Origin: Opitutia bacterium
GTDB taxonomy: Bacteria > Verrucomicrobiota > Verrucomicrobiia > Opitutales > Opitutaceae
DNA length: 64,000 nt
Assembly: GCA_016190985.1 (NCBI GenBank)
Contig: JACPPI010000007.1
Span: forward strand, 175,577-239,576
Reading direction: 5' to 3'
This document shows, piece by piece, positions 56,746-64,000 of the stretch. The position numbers and the translations under genes are program-made. The number at the start of each line of letters is the position of its first letter. The first letter of the stretch is position 1. A model generated the notes under the pieces. The model saw only the letters and a list, made by a program, of their open reading frames with translations. It made no database searches and was not told where the DNA came from.

Positions 56746-57231
56746 TCAATTTTTTGGCTTCGGCGGCGGGGCCGGCCGGTCCGGCACGCCGGTGTCCATG
56801 ACATACTTCCAGGAACCGTCGGGCTGCCGCTTCCAGATGCTGAGGAACCAGCCGTGGCGCGCGACCTCCTTGCCGTCGGGGCCGGGCCCGCGTGATTCGT
56901 AGCGGCCGTAGTTGTAGCCCAGCGTGCCGTCGTCGGACACGTCGGTGAAATAGGCCGACCAGGTGAGGCTGACGCCGGGTCGGTCGGTTCCCATGCGCTG
57001 TTGCACGGCGGCGGGGCCGCGCCACTGGCGCGGGTCGGTGTCGATGAAGGCGACGTCGGGTGCGGCGAAATGGGAGAAGGCGGCATTCAGGCCTTTTTCC
57101 TTGGCCATGGCGCAGAAGGCGTCCTCCAGGGCGGCGACCTCGGCCTTGAGTTTATCCTTGTTGGTTTCGGCGCGGATGGAGCAGGCCAAGGAGAGGACAG
57201 TGAACAGGACAATGACGAGGCGTGATTTCAT
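56746..57231 (-). CDS. Exported SnoaL/DUF4440-like protein
   Basis: 161 residues with a signal peptide (MKSRLVIVLFTVLSLACSIRAE). The rest has the cone-shaped NTF2-like fold pattern: KLKAEVAALEDAFCAMAKEKG, WSAYFTDVSDDGTLGYNYGRYE and a closing HGWFLSIWKRQPDGSWKYVMDTG. Such domains bind small molecules or act as isomerases or hydrolases; the role is not evident. The start 57231 begins the signal peptide. It follows fahA (77 bp) on the same strand and may be cotranscribed. Confidence 0.8.
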   Translation of the reverse strand: MKSRLVIVLFTVLSLACSIRAETNKDKLKAEVAALEDAFCAMAKEKGLNAAFSHFAAPDVAFIDTDPRQWRGPAAVQQRMGTDRPGVSLTWSAYFTDVSDDGTLGYNYGRYESRGPGPDGKEVARHGWFLSIWKRQPDGSWKYVMDTGVPDRPAPPPKPKN

Positions 57232-57308
57232 GAAGGTATGTTGAATCACCGCGCCAAAAACAGCGAGCGCGCAGCGACGAATCCCACCCGGGTTGCGGTC
57301 AAAAATTG

Positions 57309-58622
57309 TCAGGTCGCGGCGGGCAGCACCACGCCGCGGCATTCGCCCAGGCCGATGCGCCGGGCTCCCGGGCGTTCGGCGTGGCCCCGCAGGATGACCT
57401 CGTCGCCGTCGGCGAGGAATTTGCGCTCCTCGCCGCCGGGCAATGACAGCGGCTCGGTGCCGCGCATGGTCATCTCGAGCAGGCAGCCGCGTGCGTCCTT
57501 GGCCTGGCCCGAGACGGTGCCGCTGCCGAGCAGATCGCCGGGCTGCAGGTTGCAGCCGTTGCTGGCGTGATGCGTGAGCAGTTGGGCGAGCGTCCAATAC
57601 ATGGAGGAGAAATTCCCCGAACTCAGCCGGTGCGGGCCGACGCCGGCCGCGCGCATTTCCCGGGTCAGCAGCCAGACCTCGAGGGTGAGATTCAGCCCGC
57701 CCTGCGCAACGTCGGCGGGGTCGGTGAGGTAGGGCAGCGGAGCCGGGTCGCCCGGCGGGCGGGCGAAGGCCGGCCCGCGGAACGGGGCGAGCGCCTCCAA
57801 GGTGACGACCCACGGTGAGATGGTGGTGGCGAAGTTTTTCGCGAGGAACGGCCCGAGCGGCTGGTATTCCCACGTCTGCAGATCGCGGGCCGACCAGTCG
57901 TTGAGCAGAACGACCCCGAAGAGGTGTCCCGGGGCCGAGGCCAGGGGGATGGAAGTGCCCTGCTGGTTGCCGGGGCCGACAAAGGCGCCGAGTTCGAGTT
58001 CGTAATCGAGGTTTTTGCAGGGGCCGAAGACCGGGGCGGACAGGTCGGCGGCCTTGCTCTGGCCGCAGGGGCGCCGCACCGGTGTGCCGCTGGCGACGAT
58101 CGACGAGCTGCGGCCGTGGTAGCCGATGGGCACCCATTTGTAGTTGGGCAGCAGCGGCTGGTCGGGCCGGAGCATTTTGCCGACGTTGGTGGCGTGGAAG
58201 ATGGACGCGTAGAAATCCGTGTAGCCTCCGATGCTGGCCGGCAGCAGCATCGTGGTGCCGGTCTGCGGGACCAGACAGGACTCGACCTGGGTCCGCAGCG
58301 CCGCCGGGCAGGAATCGACCCCGAGCAGCTCGCTCAGCCGCACCCGCAATGCGGTCCAGACGGCCGGACCGGCGGCCATGAGCGCGTTGAGGGCGGGTTG
58401 CCGGCCGGCGGCGCGGGCGGAAGCGGGGAGCAGGTCGAGTTCCGCCAGGGCGGCGAGGTTCAGAATCTGGTCGCCGATGGCCACGCCGATGCGCGGGGTG
58501 TGGTTTTCCCCGCTGAGAAAAACGCCGTAGGGCAGGTTTTGCAGGGGAAAGCCCGTGGCGGCGGCGTTGGCCGACTCGATCCAACTGCGGCGGGCGGGCT
58601 CGTGGGTAAGGTTGAGGGACAT
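57309..58622 (-). CDS. fahA: Fumarylacetoacetase
   Basis: 437 residues, usual length for FahA. The N-terminal SH3-like domain is followed by the FAH domain: YTDFYASIFHATNVGKMLRP (metal Asp and catalytic His), PIGYHGRSSSIVASG, LDYELELGAFVG (metal Glu pair), LLNDWSARDLQTWEYQPLGPFLAKNFATTISPWVVT and GNFSSMYWTLAQLLTHHASNGC. It splits fumarylacetoacetate into fumarate and acetoacetate in tyrosine degradation. No homogentisate dioxygenase lies nearby. ATG 58622 is chosen; an upstream in-frame start at 58673 is not supported by the family. Confidence 0.95.
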   Translation of the reverse strand: MSLNLTHEPARRSWIESANAAATGFPLQNLPYGVFLSGENHTPRIGVAIGDQILNLAALAELDLLPASARAAGRQPALNALMAAGPAVWTALRVRLSELLGVDSCPAALRTQVESCLVPQTGTTMLLPASIGGYTDFYASIFHATNVGKMLRPDQPLLPNYKWVPIGYHGRSSSIVASGTPVRRPCGQSKAADLSAPVFGPCKNLDYELELGAFVGPGNQQGTSIPLASAPGHLFGVVLLNDWSARDLQTWEYQPLGPFLAKNFATTISPWVVTLEALAPFRGPAFARPPGDPAPLPYLTDPADVAQGGLNLTLEVWLLTREMRAAGVGPHRLSSGNFSSMYWTLAQLLTHHASNGCNLQPGDLLGSGTVSGQAKDARGCLLEMTMRGTEPLSLPGGEERKFLADGDEVILRGHAERPGARRIGLGECRGVVLPAAT

Positions 58623-58720
58623 GGCAGGGAACTGGCGCGCCGGCAGGTTTGAAGACGAAGCAGGCGGAGTCAAACGACTCCGCCTGGGCTGCTGCTTTGC
58701 TCTCGTGTATCGAAACCGGG

Positions 58721-60727
58721 TCAGTTCAACTTTTCTTTGGAGGGCATCTCGAGGACTTTCAGCGGACCGAGCCGGGTGTTGGAATCTCCTGTGTTGCCCA
58801 GATGTTTGCCGAGGAATTCGTCGAGCTTGGCGTAAAATGTCAGCCGGTTGCTCTCGTTGGCAAAACCGTGACCCTCATTGCCCATGATAATGATCTCATA
58901 GGTTTTGCCGTATTGCTTGAGCTTGGGTTCGAGGCGGGTCCAGTGCTTGATGTCGACCCGGGGGTCGTTGTAGCCATAGGCGTGGAGGGTGGGCACCCGG
59001 ATGCGCTCGACGAAGTTGAGGGGAGAGCGGTTGAACTTGTAGTCCTTGTCGTCGCCGACCCACTCGCGGTAGAACATATCGGTGCCCCGGCCGGCGCGCC
59101 CCTTGGCCCAGCTCGTGATCAGGTTGAGATCGGACACGCCCACATAATTGACGGCGCAGCAGTAGAGCTCAGGCGTGAAGGTGACTCCCGCCAGCGCGGC
59201 GTAACCCCCGTAGCTGGCCCCGGAGATGGCCACGCGCTTCGGATCGGCGATGCCCTGGGCGATGGCCCACTGCACGGCGTCGGTGAGATCATCCTGCATC
59301 TTGCCGCCCCACTCGCGCTGGCCGGCCTTTTGGAAGGAGTAGCCGTATCCGCCGGAGCCACGGAAATTGACCTGAAGAACGGCGTAACCCCGGTTGGCCA
59401 TGAGCTGCACCTCGGGATTGAAGCCCCATTCGTCGCGGGGGCCGTAGGGGCCGCCGTGGGGATGGAGAACCAGCGGACCGGGCTTGCCGGCGGATCCGGA
59501 AGGCCGGGTCAGGTAGCCATGCAGCGTGAGTCCGTCGCGGGCGGGGAAGGAGACGGGCTCCATCGGCCGCATGTCGGCCGGGTTGATGCGGGAATTGACC
59601 TTGCCGATCATCTTCAGGGCGGGCTGGCGCAGGTTGAGCACGTAATAGGTGCCGGGATCCCGATCGCTTGAGGCCAGCACGACCAAAACTTTCTCATCCT
59701 CGGAGATGCTGGTGATCCGGTTGAAGGTTCCCGGAAGGGAGGCATCGATGGTCCCCTGCAGATTGGCGCGGCCCTGGTCGGCGAAGGCGTAATACGTTTT
59801 GTCAGTCACAAAGCTGACGCCGTAGAATTTGCTCCGGTCCCAGGAGTGCAGGGTGTTGCCGATTTCACCCGACGGTGTGTGGAAAATCACGGGGCTGAGC
59901 TGGCGCGTGCGGACATTAAGGGTGTGGAGGGCCCCCGTGTCGGTCTGGTCCGTGGTGGTCACATACAGGGTCTCATTGTCGGCCGCGAAGACTCCGAAAC
60001 TCCACTTGGGGTCGTTGGCCGGAAACTCGGCCACCTTCACAAATCCGCCATCTGGCTCAGGGCGGACCTCAAAAATGATTTTATCCGCGAGCAGGTAGCT
60101 CCGGCCGCGGATGACACCCTTGTTGTCGATGGCCAGATCCTGGGTGTCGATTTTCGGCTCATAACTGCCCACGGAGCGACGCTCGCCGTTGCGCACATCA
60201 AGCCGCCAGAAACCAAAGGTTGAGCTGCCGGTCCTGCTCGGTCCGGACACCAACATAAAATTGGGCTCAAACCTCAGGGGATCGGCGACATTCGCCCCAT
60301 TCGCCCGGTCGGCGACGCGCTCATCATAGGAATCAGCCAGTGCGACCACCTTGCGTTTGCTCAGACTGATGGAGCGCAACGCGCTCGATTCATTGCCGCC
60401 CAAGTCCCCACCGTAGACGATGTAGTCATTGCCCTTCCAGAGGTAGGATTTGATGTTCTCGTCGTTGGCGGCGACCAATGGTTCCACGATGCCGGTCTCC
60501 AGGTGCATGAGGGCGATGCCTACTTTGCCGGTCGCCAGTGTGGTGAGAAAAGCGAGAGACTTGCCATCGGGGGATAGTTGCACCGACCGCATGTCGGGCT
60601 CGGCAAAAAAGGCGTCAACGGGGATTTTGGGCGGGGTTTGAGCCTCCAAGTTAAGCGAGGCAAAGGCTGCAGATACCGTAAAAAAGACATGCCGCAGGCA
60701 GCATGCATAATTATGTTGTGTGTGCAT
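58721..60727 (-). CDS. Exported S9-family prolyl oligopeptidase-like peptidase
   Basis: 668 residues from ATG 60727, with an N-terminal export signal. A beta-propeller (about 40-400) precedes the alpha/beta-hydrolase domain. The catalytic triad is visible: Ser505 in ISGASYGGYAAL, Asp in YGYNDPRVD and His in MGNEGHGFAN. PHGGPYGPRDEWGFNPE is the family's oxyanion segment. It cuts short peptides, often after proline or as an acylaminoacyl/dipeptidyl peptidase. It is transcribed divergently from a TonB receptor, which could import the products. The first ATG of the open frame (60787) is possible but adds non-family residues. Confidence 0.9.
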   Translation of the reverse strand: MHTQHNYACCLRHVFFTVSAAFASLNLEAQTPPKIPVDAFFAEPDMRSVQLSPDGKSLAFLTTLATGKVGIALMHLETGIVEPLVAANDENIKSYLWKGNDYIVYGGDLGGNESSALRSISLSKRKVVALADSYDERVADRANGANVADPLRFEPNFMLVSGPSRTGSSTFGFWRLDVRNGERRSVGSYEPKIDTQDLAIDNKGVIRGRSYLLADKIIFEVRPEPDGGFVKVAEFPANDPKWSFGVFAADNETLYVTTTDQTDTGALHTLNVRTRQLSPVIFHTPSGEIGNTLHSWDRSKFYGVSFVTDKTYYAFADQGRANLQGTIDASLPGTFNRITSISEDEKVLVVLASSDRDPGTYYVLNLRQPALKMIGKVNSRINPADMRPMEPVSFPARDGLTLHGYLTRPSGSAGKPGPLVLHPHGGPYGPRDEWGFNPEVQLMANRGYAVLQVNFRGSGGYGYSFQKAGQREWGGKMQDDLTDAVQWAIAQGIADPKRVAISGASYGGYAALAGVTFTPELYCCAVNYVGVSDLNLITSWAKGRAGRGTDMFYREWVGDDKDYKFNRSPLNFVERIRVPTLHAYGYNDPRVDIKHWTRLEPKLKQYGKTYEIIIMGNEGHGFANESNRLTFYAKLDEFLGKHLGNTGDSNTRLGPLKVLEMPSKEKLN

Positions 60728-60936
60728 GGGTGGCCAGATTGGCAGTCGAACGTTTCGAGTCAATGGGACATACCAACTGCTTGCCAAGTAGCATCATGGC
60801 ATTCTTAGCCGCATGATTTTACAAAAAAGAGAAAGTGATTGATACTCATCGTGGAAAATGCACCATTCGCCGCAAGAAATTAGCCGGTCAATGGTGGTTT
60901 CTTACCAACACAACACAACACAACACACCTAGAACT
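60728..60936. promoter_or_regulatory. Divergent promoter region with a CAACA tandem repeat
   Basis: This gap controls the S9 peptidase (leftward) and the TonB receptor (rightward). It is less GC-rich than the genes. A five-base unit CAACA occurs four times in tandem at about 60906-60926, 10-30 bases before the receptor start; a change in copy number would move the ribosome site. No convincing -35/-10 pair is claimed. Confidence 0.45.
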
Positions 60937-63741
60937 ATGAACCCTAGCTCCGTAAGTTATCTGCGGAAGCCGTTGGCGCTGCTTGGCGCCGGGCTTTCCT
61001 TGTTCGCGGCCTCGGCCGCTTTTGCCCAGACCGCTGCCGCTCCCGCGACACCGGCTGAAGAGTCCGTCAAACTCGAAAAATTCGTCGTCACCGGCTCTTA
61101 TATCCCGATCGCCGGGGTGGCTACGGCGATCCCGGTCACCATCTTGGATTCCAAGGCTATTGAGAACACCGGTGTCACTTCCAGTGTAATGGAAATCCTG
61201 CGCAAAGCCGCCCCGCAATTCACGGGCAACAGCAACTTGGGCAGCACCAATGCCAACATTTCCAGCGGTTCAACCGGTGGCGGCTCCCAAGTGGCTTTCC
61301 GCAACACCCAGACGCTCGTCCTCCTCAATGGTCGCCGGGTGGCTTATGCCCCGATTCTGGCCTCAGGCGGCTTCCAATTCGTGGACGTGAATCTGTTTCC
61401 GGTCGGTGCCATCGACCGCATCGAGATTCTGCAGGACGGCGCCTCCGCCCTCTACGGCACCGATGCCGTCTCGGGTGTGGTGAACATCATCCTGAAGTCC
61501 AACTACAAGGGCTTCATGGCTAATGCCAACTACTCCTTCTCCGACAACCAGGGCAAGTGGGCCTCGCGCAAGTTCTCCCTCGTCGGTGGCACGGGCACTG
61601 ACAAGACCGGCATCACGATCGGTGCCGAGTGGTATCAACAGGACCCGCTGAAGCAGTATGAGCGCAGCTACAGCAACCCGATCTACGGCACCGCTACCTT
61701 CGCCGGTATCGTCAACATCGGCGGCCAGTTCTATGTGCTGAATCCCTCCCTTAATGCCCCGCCGAACCCCGGCACCCACCTCCCCGCCGCCACCCTGGTG
61801 GCCAACGGCACCTATATCCCCCTGGCCAGCAGCGCGAATCTGATCAGCGGCCTGGGCGAGGAGGCTCAATACTCGTTCAATCTGGCTCAATACCCGACTT
61901 TGGTGCAGGGCCAGCAGCGCAAGAGCGTCACGGTCAACTTTGACCACAAGTGGACGGACGCCATCACCGTCTTCGGCGACATGCTCTGGACCCAGACCAC
62001 CACGTTTAGCCAGCTGAATGCCCAGCCCACGACCTTCAGCGCTCCGGCCACCAACGTGAATAATCCGTTTGACGTGACCGTGACCGCCCGCAACCGCTTC
62101 CTCCAAAATCCCCGCCAATACTTCTACGACTCGGACAGCATCCGCGGCGTCATTGGCATCAAGGGCGCTTTCGGTGACGGCTTCTCCTGGGAAGCCGCGG
62201 CCAACAAGAACATCATCGGTCAGAAATACCGCAACGAGGGTGTGGTCAGCACGGTCACCCGCGGTATTGTGACGTCCAATGGCTCGATCAACTACTTCGC
62301 CCGCCAGCAGGCGCCTGGCGCCGTGGCCGCCTCCGGTCTCTTCGGCACGGCGTTGGGCAATGCCACCTCCACCCTCACGACCTATGACGCCCGCCTGATC
62401 GGCAAGCTGGCCGCACTCCCCGGCGGCGATCTCGGCTTCGCCGCCGGTGTCGAATACCGCACGGAATCACTCGATCAATCCGCGGATCGCAACAGCCAGG
62501 CGGCGACCTTCGGCTGGGACTCGGCCACCACGCTCGATCCCTTCAGCAAGCGCCGTAATATCAAGTCGATGTTCGCGGAAATCCGCATTCCGGTCTTCGG
62601 CGGCGACCAGAAGCAGAAATTCGCCCACCTCCTTGAGCTGTCGGTGGCCGGCCGCAAGGAAATCTACAGCGACACGGACGACCCGCTCGTGCCGAAGTTC
62701 TCCCTGCGCTGGCTCCCGGTGGATAACCAGCTGGCTATCCGCGGCACCTACTCGAAGTCATTCGCCGCCCCCACGCTGTTCAACCTCTTTGGTCCCGGTG
62801 GCGTCGGCTTCACCAGCTCGCTCAACTTGCAGCGCTTTGGCGGCGGCCCGAACATCACCGGCCAGGCCAATGCCCGGTCCGGCGCGAATCCCAACCTGCT
62901 GGCCTCGCGCTCGAAAGCCTACACCTTCGGCTTCGTCTACTCGCCCCGGGCGATCAAGGGATTCTCGGTGACGATGGACTACTTCAACATCAAGCAGACC
63001 GACCTGATCTCCTCCATCGGTGCGGCCACCATCCTGCAGGATGTCGAGCTGCTCGGCACCGCCTCGCCTTACGCCAGTTTTGTCCGGCGCGGCCCCAATG
63101 GTGACACTTCGCAGTTCACGGCGGGTGCTCCGATCACGGCCCCCGGTCAGATCGGCGCCGGCCCCGTCGACAACAACTATGTGACCGACACGCTGACGAA
63201 CATTGCCGCCGTGAATCTCTCCGGTATCGACCTCAAGGTGTTATACACTTGGAATTCCGATGCCTGGGGCCGGTTCGACATGTCGCTCGCCGGCGCCTGG
63301 TATAACTCCTACACCGTTCAGACCCTCCCGACCGTCACCCCGTTTGAGACGGTGGGGCTCACCAGCAACACCAACGGCACCACCCCGAGGTGGCAGACCT
63401 ATACCAACATCAATTGGAGCCGCGGCAAGTGGGGCGCCAACCTCGGTTGGTCCTTGATTCCGTCGACGCGGGACACGAACGGCATCCCCGCCGGCCCCGG
63501 CGTTCCGGCCGCCTCGGACGACTACGTCGAAACTTATAACTCGTTCGACCTTTCCGCCCGCTACAGCTTCGGCTCGGAGTGGAAATGGCTCAACGGCCTC
63601 ACCCTCCGCGTTGGCGCGCTAAACGTGCTGAACGAGGGCCTGCCGATGAACAAGGGCACCAACACCCAGAGCAACGGCGACATTGCCACCTACACTGCGG
63701 TGGGCCGCCTGATCTTCGTCGAGGGCAGGTATAGCTTCTAA
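60937..63741 (+). CDS. TonB-dependent outer-membrane receptor
   Basis: 934 residues. Signal peptide (LALLGAGLSLFAASAAFAQ), TonB-box-like VKLEKFVVTGSYIPI, plug with AIDRIEILQDGASALYGTDAVSGVVNIIL, and a barrel ending in RYSF, with terminal Phe. No STN domain, so no surface signalling. ATG 60937 begins the signal peptide; a start at 60835 would put a basic, repeat-coded leader first. Codon use is somewhat less GC-biased than that of the first receptor. It is divergent from the S9 peptidase and ends at a strong terminator at 63764-63793. Peptide uptake is a plausible role. Confidence 0.92.
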   Translation: MNPSSVSYLRKPLALLGAGLSLFAASAAFAQTAAAPATPAEESVKLEKFVVTGSYIPIAGVATAIPVTILDSKAIENTGVTSSVMEILRKAAPQFTGNSNLGSTNANISSGSTGGGSQVAFRNTQTLVLLNGRRVAYAPILASGGFQFVDVNLFPVGAIDRIEILQDGASALYGTDAVSGVVNIILKSNYKGFMANANYSFSDNQGKWASRKFSLVGGTGTDKTGITIGAEWYQQDPLKQYERSYSNPIYGTATFAGIVNIGGQFYVLNPSLNAPPNPGTHLPAATLVANGTYIPLASSANLISGLGEEAQYSFNLAQYPTLVQGQQRKSVTVNFDHKWTDAITVFGDMLWTQTTTFSQLNAQPTTFSAPATNVNNPFDVTVTARNRFLQNPRQYFYDSDSIRGVIGIKGAFGDGFSWEAAANKNIIGQKYRNEGVVSTVTRGIVTSNGSINYFARQQAPGAVAASGLFGTALGNATSTLTTYDARLIGKLAALPGGDLGFAAGVEYRTESLDQSADRNSQAATFGWDSATTLDPFSKRRNIKSMFAEIRIPVFGGDQKQKFAHLLELSVAGRKEIYSDTDDPLVPKFSLRWLPVDNQLAIRGTYSKSFAAPTLFNLFGPGGVGFTSSLNLQRFGGGPNITGQANARSGANPNLLASRSKAYTFGFVYSPRAIKGFSVTMDYFNIKQTDLISSIGAATILQDVELLGTASPYASFVRRGPNGDTSQFTAGAPITAPGQIGAGPVDNNYVTDTLTNIAAVNLSGIDLKVLYTWNSDAWGRFDMSLAGAWYNSYTVQTLPTVTPFETVGLTSNTNGTTPRWQTYTNINWSRGKWGANLGWSLIPSTRDTNGIPAGPGVPAASDDYVETYNSFDLSARYSFGSEWKWLNGLTLRVGALNVLNEGLPMNKGTNTQSNGDIATYTAVGRLIFVEGRYSF

Positions 63742-63763
63742 GCCCTCGGTCTGTTCTCTCTCC

Positions 63764-63793
63764 AAGGCGGCCCGGTCTCCGGGCCGCCTTTTT
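63764..63793 (+). terminator. Rho-independent terminator of the TonB receptor gene
   Basis: AAGGCGGCCCGG and CCGGGCCGCCTT form a perfect twelve-pair stem with a three-base loop, followed by TTT, then CTTT. It starts 23 bases after the receptor stop. Confidence 0.9.
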
Positions 63794-63895
63794 CTTTGCC
63801 TGTCGAATGGGATGGCCGAGGGCCGTCAACTCGGTTGAAGCATTGCTGCCGGACCTTAATAGTAAGCGTCGCTCCGAGTGCCCCCTTGACGGGAT

Positions 63896-63940
63896 CGTAA
63901 CTACGAGAGCGACGACCGGGATGGTCTCGTAGCTACGAGA
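63896..63940. repeat. Palindrome pair near the right edge
   Basis: TCTCGTAGCTACGAGA (63925-63940) is a perfect 16-base palindrome. Its right half is repeated directly at 63896-63909 (CGTAACTACGAGAG). The 207 bases from 63794 to the edge hold no gene that I can support. Confidence 0.7.
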
Positions 63941-64000
63941 GCTTGTCCGCCTGTGGCGGGCTACGATGCGCTGGCTGGCTGCCAGTGGGCGGGCAACAGC

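Noticed and set aside
63794..64000. Coding region at the right edge
   Set aside because: Frames are short, without start sites or recognisable motifs; palindromes dominate.

Overview
The window is high-GC (well above 60% by eye), gene-dense DNA from a Gram-negative bacterium. The gene set points to Verrucomicrobiota, most likely an Opitutaceae member. This rests on large TonB-dependent receptors with the C-terminal and TonB-box style of that group, a DUF5069 protein, a DUF885 peptidase, a long-form membrane pyrophosphatase with a signal peptide, GTP-type PEP carboxykinase and many short palindromic intergenic repeats. The assignment is inference from protein style. There is no rRNA or tRNA gene in the window. 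No prophage, insertion sequence or CRISPR array was seen.

Layout. 1-6734 (minus strand): a GNAT-aminotransferase fusion cut by the window edge, and upstream of it a tight four-gene operon whose junctions are all ATGA overlaps: rhombotarget-type lipoprotein, rhombosortase, LplT-like lysophospholipid transporter and Aas-like acyltransferase/acyl-ACP synthetase. A LysR regulator is divergent from it. 7853-11725: DUF885 peptidase, DUF5069 protein, and a coupled minus-strand block (truncated DNA methyltransferase remnant, antitoxin, ParE-like toxin, small lipoprotein). 11921-20406: membrane pyrophosphatase, a LolD/FtsX-type ABC pair, a histidine kinase/response regulator pair with a degenerate HD-GYP output domain, a duplicated fragment of the ABC permease, and a DUF3299 protein. 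20646-27610: VPS10-like beta-propeller protein, ACT protein, cation efflux protein, and a TPR histidine kinase facing a LuxR-type response regulator. 27790-36174: secreted hydrolase plus TonB receptor, DctA, gamma-glutamyltransferase and HMG-CoA-lyase-like enzyme. 36416-43434: OprP-like porin, a FecI-FecR-FecA type signalling unit and a 2-hydroxycarboxylate transporter. 43481-48526: small membrane protein, PEP carboxykinase, exported protein, MHS-family MFS transporter and a VapBC-type module. 48647-58622: PutA, an ECF sigma/membrane-partner/RDD-bactofilin-like cassette, purE-purK, a DUF4440-like protein and fumarylacetoacetase. 58721-63741: S9 peptidase divergent from a third TonB receptor, ended by a strong terminator.

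Themes. Amino-acid and organic-acid use is prominent: PutA, fumarylacetoacetase, gamma-glutamyltransferase, DctA, the 2HCT carrier, PEP carboxykinase, HMG-CoA lyase-like enzyme and several secreted peptidases and hydrolases next to TonB receptors. The most interesting unit is the rhombosortase operon. It places a C-terminal protein-processing membrane protease, its apparent lipoprotein substrate and a lysophospholipid uptake/reacylation pair in one translationally coupled transcript. The second is a family of short palindromes built as two hairpins inside outer inverted arms. One 63-nt copy lies in frame inside putA and adds 21 codons.
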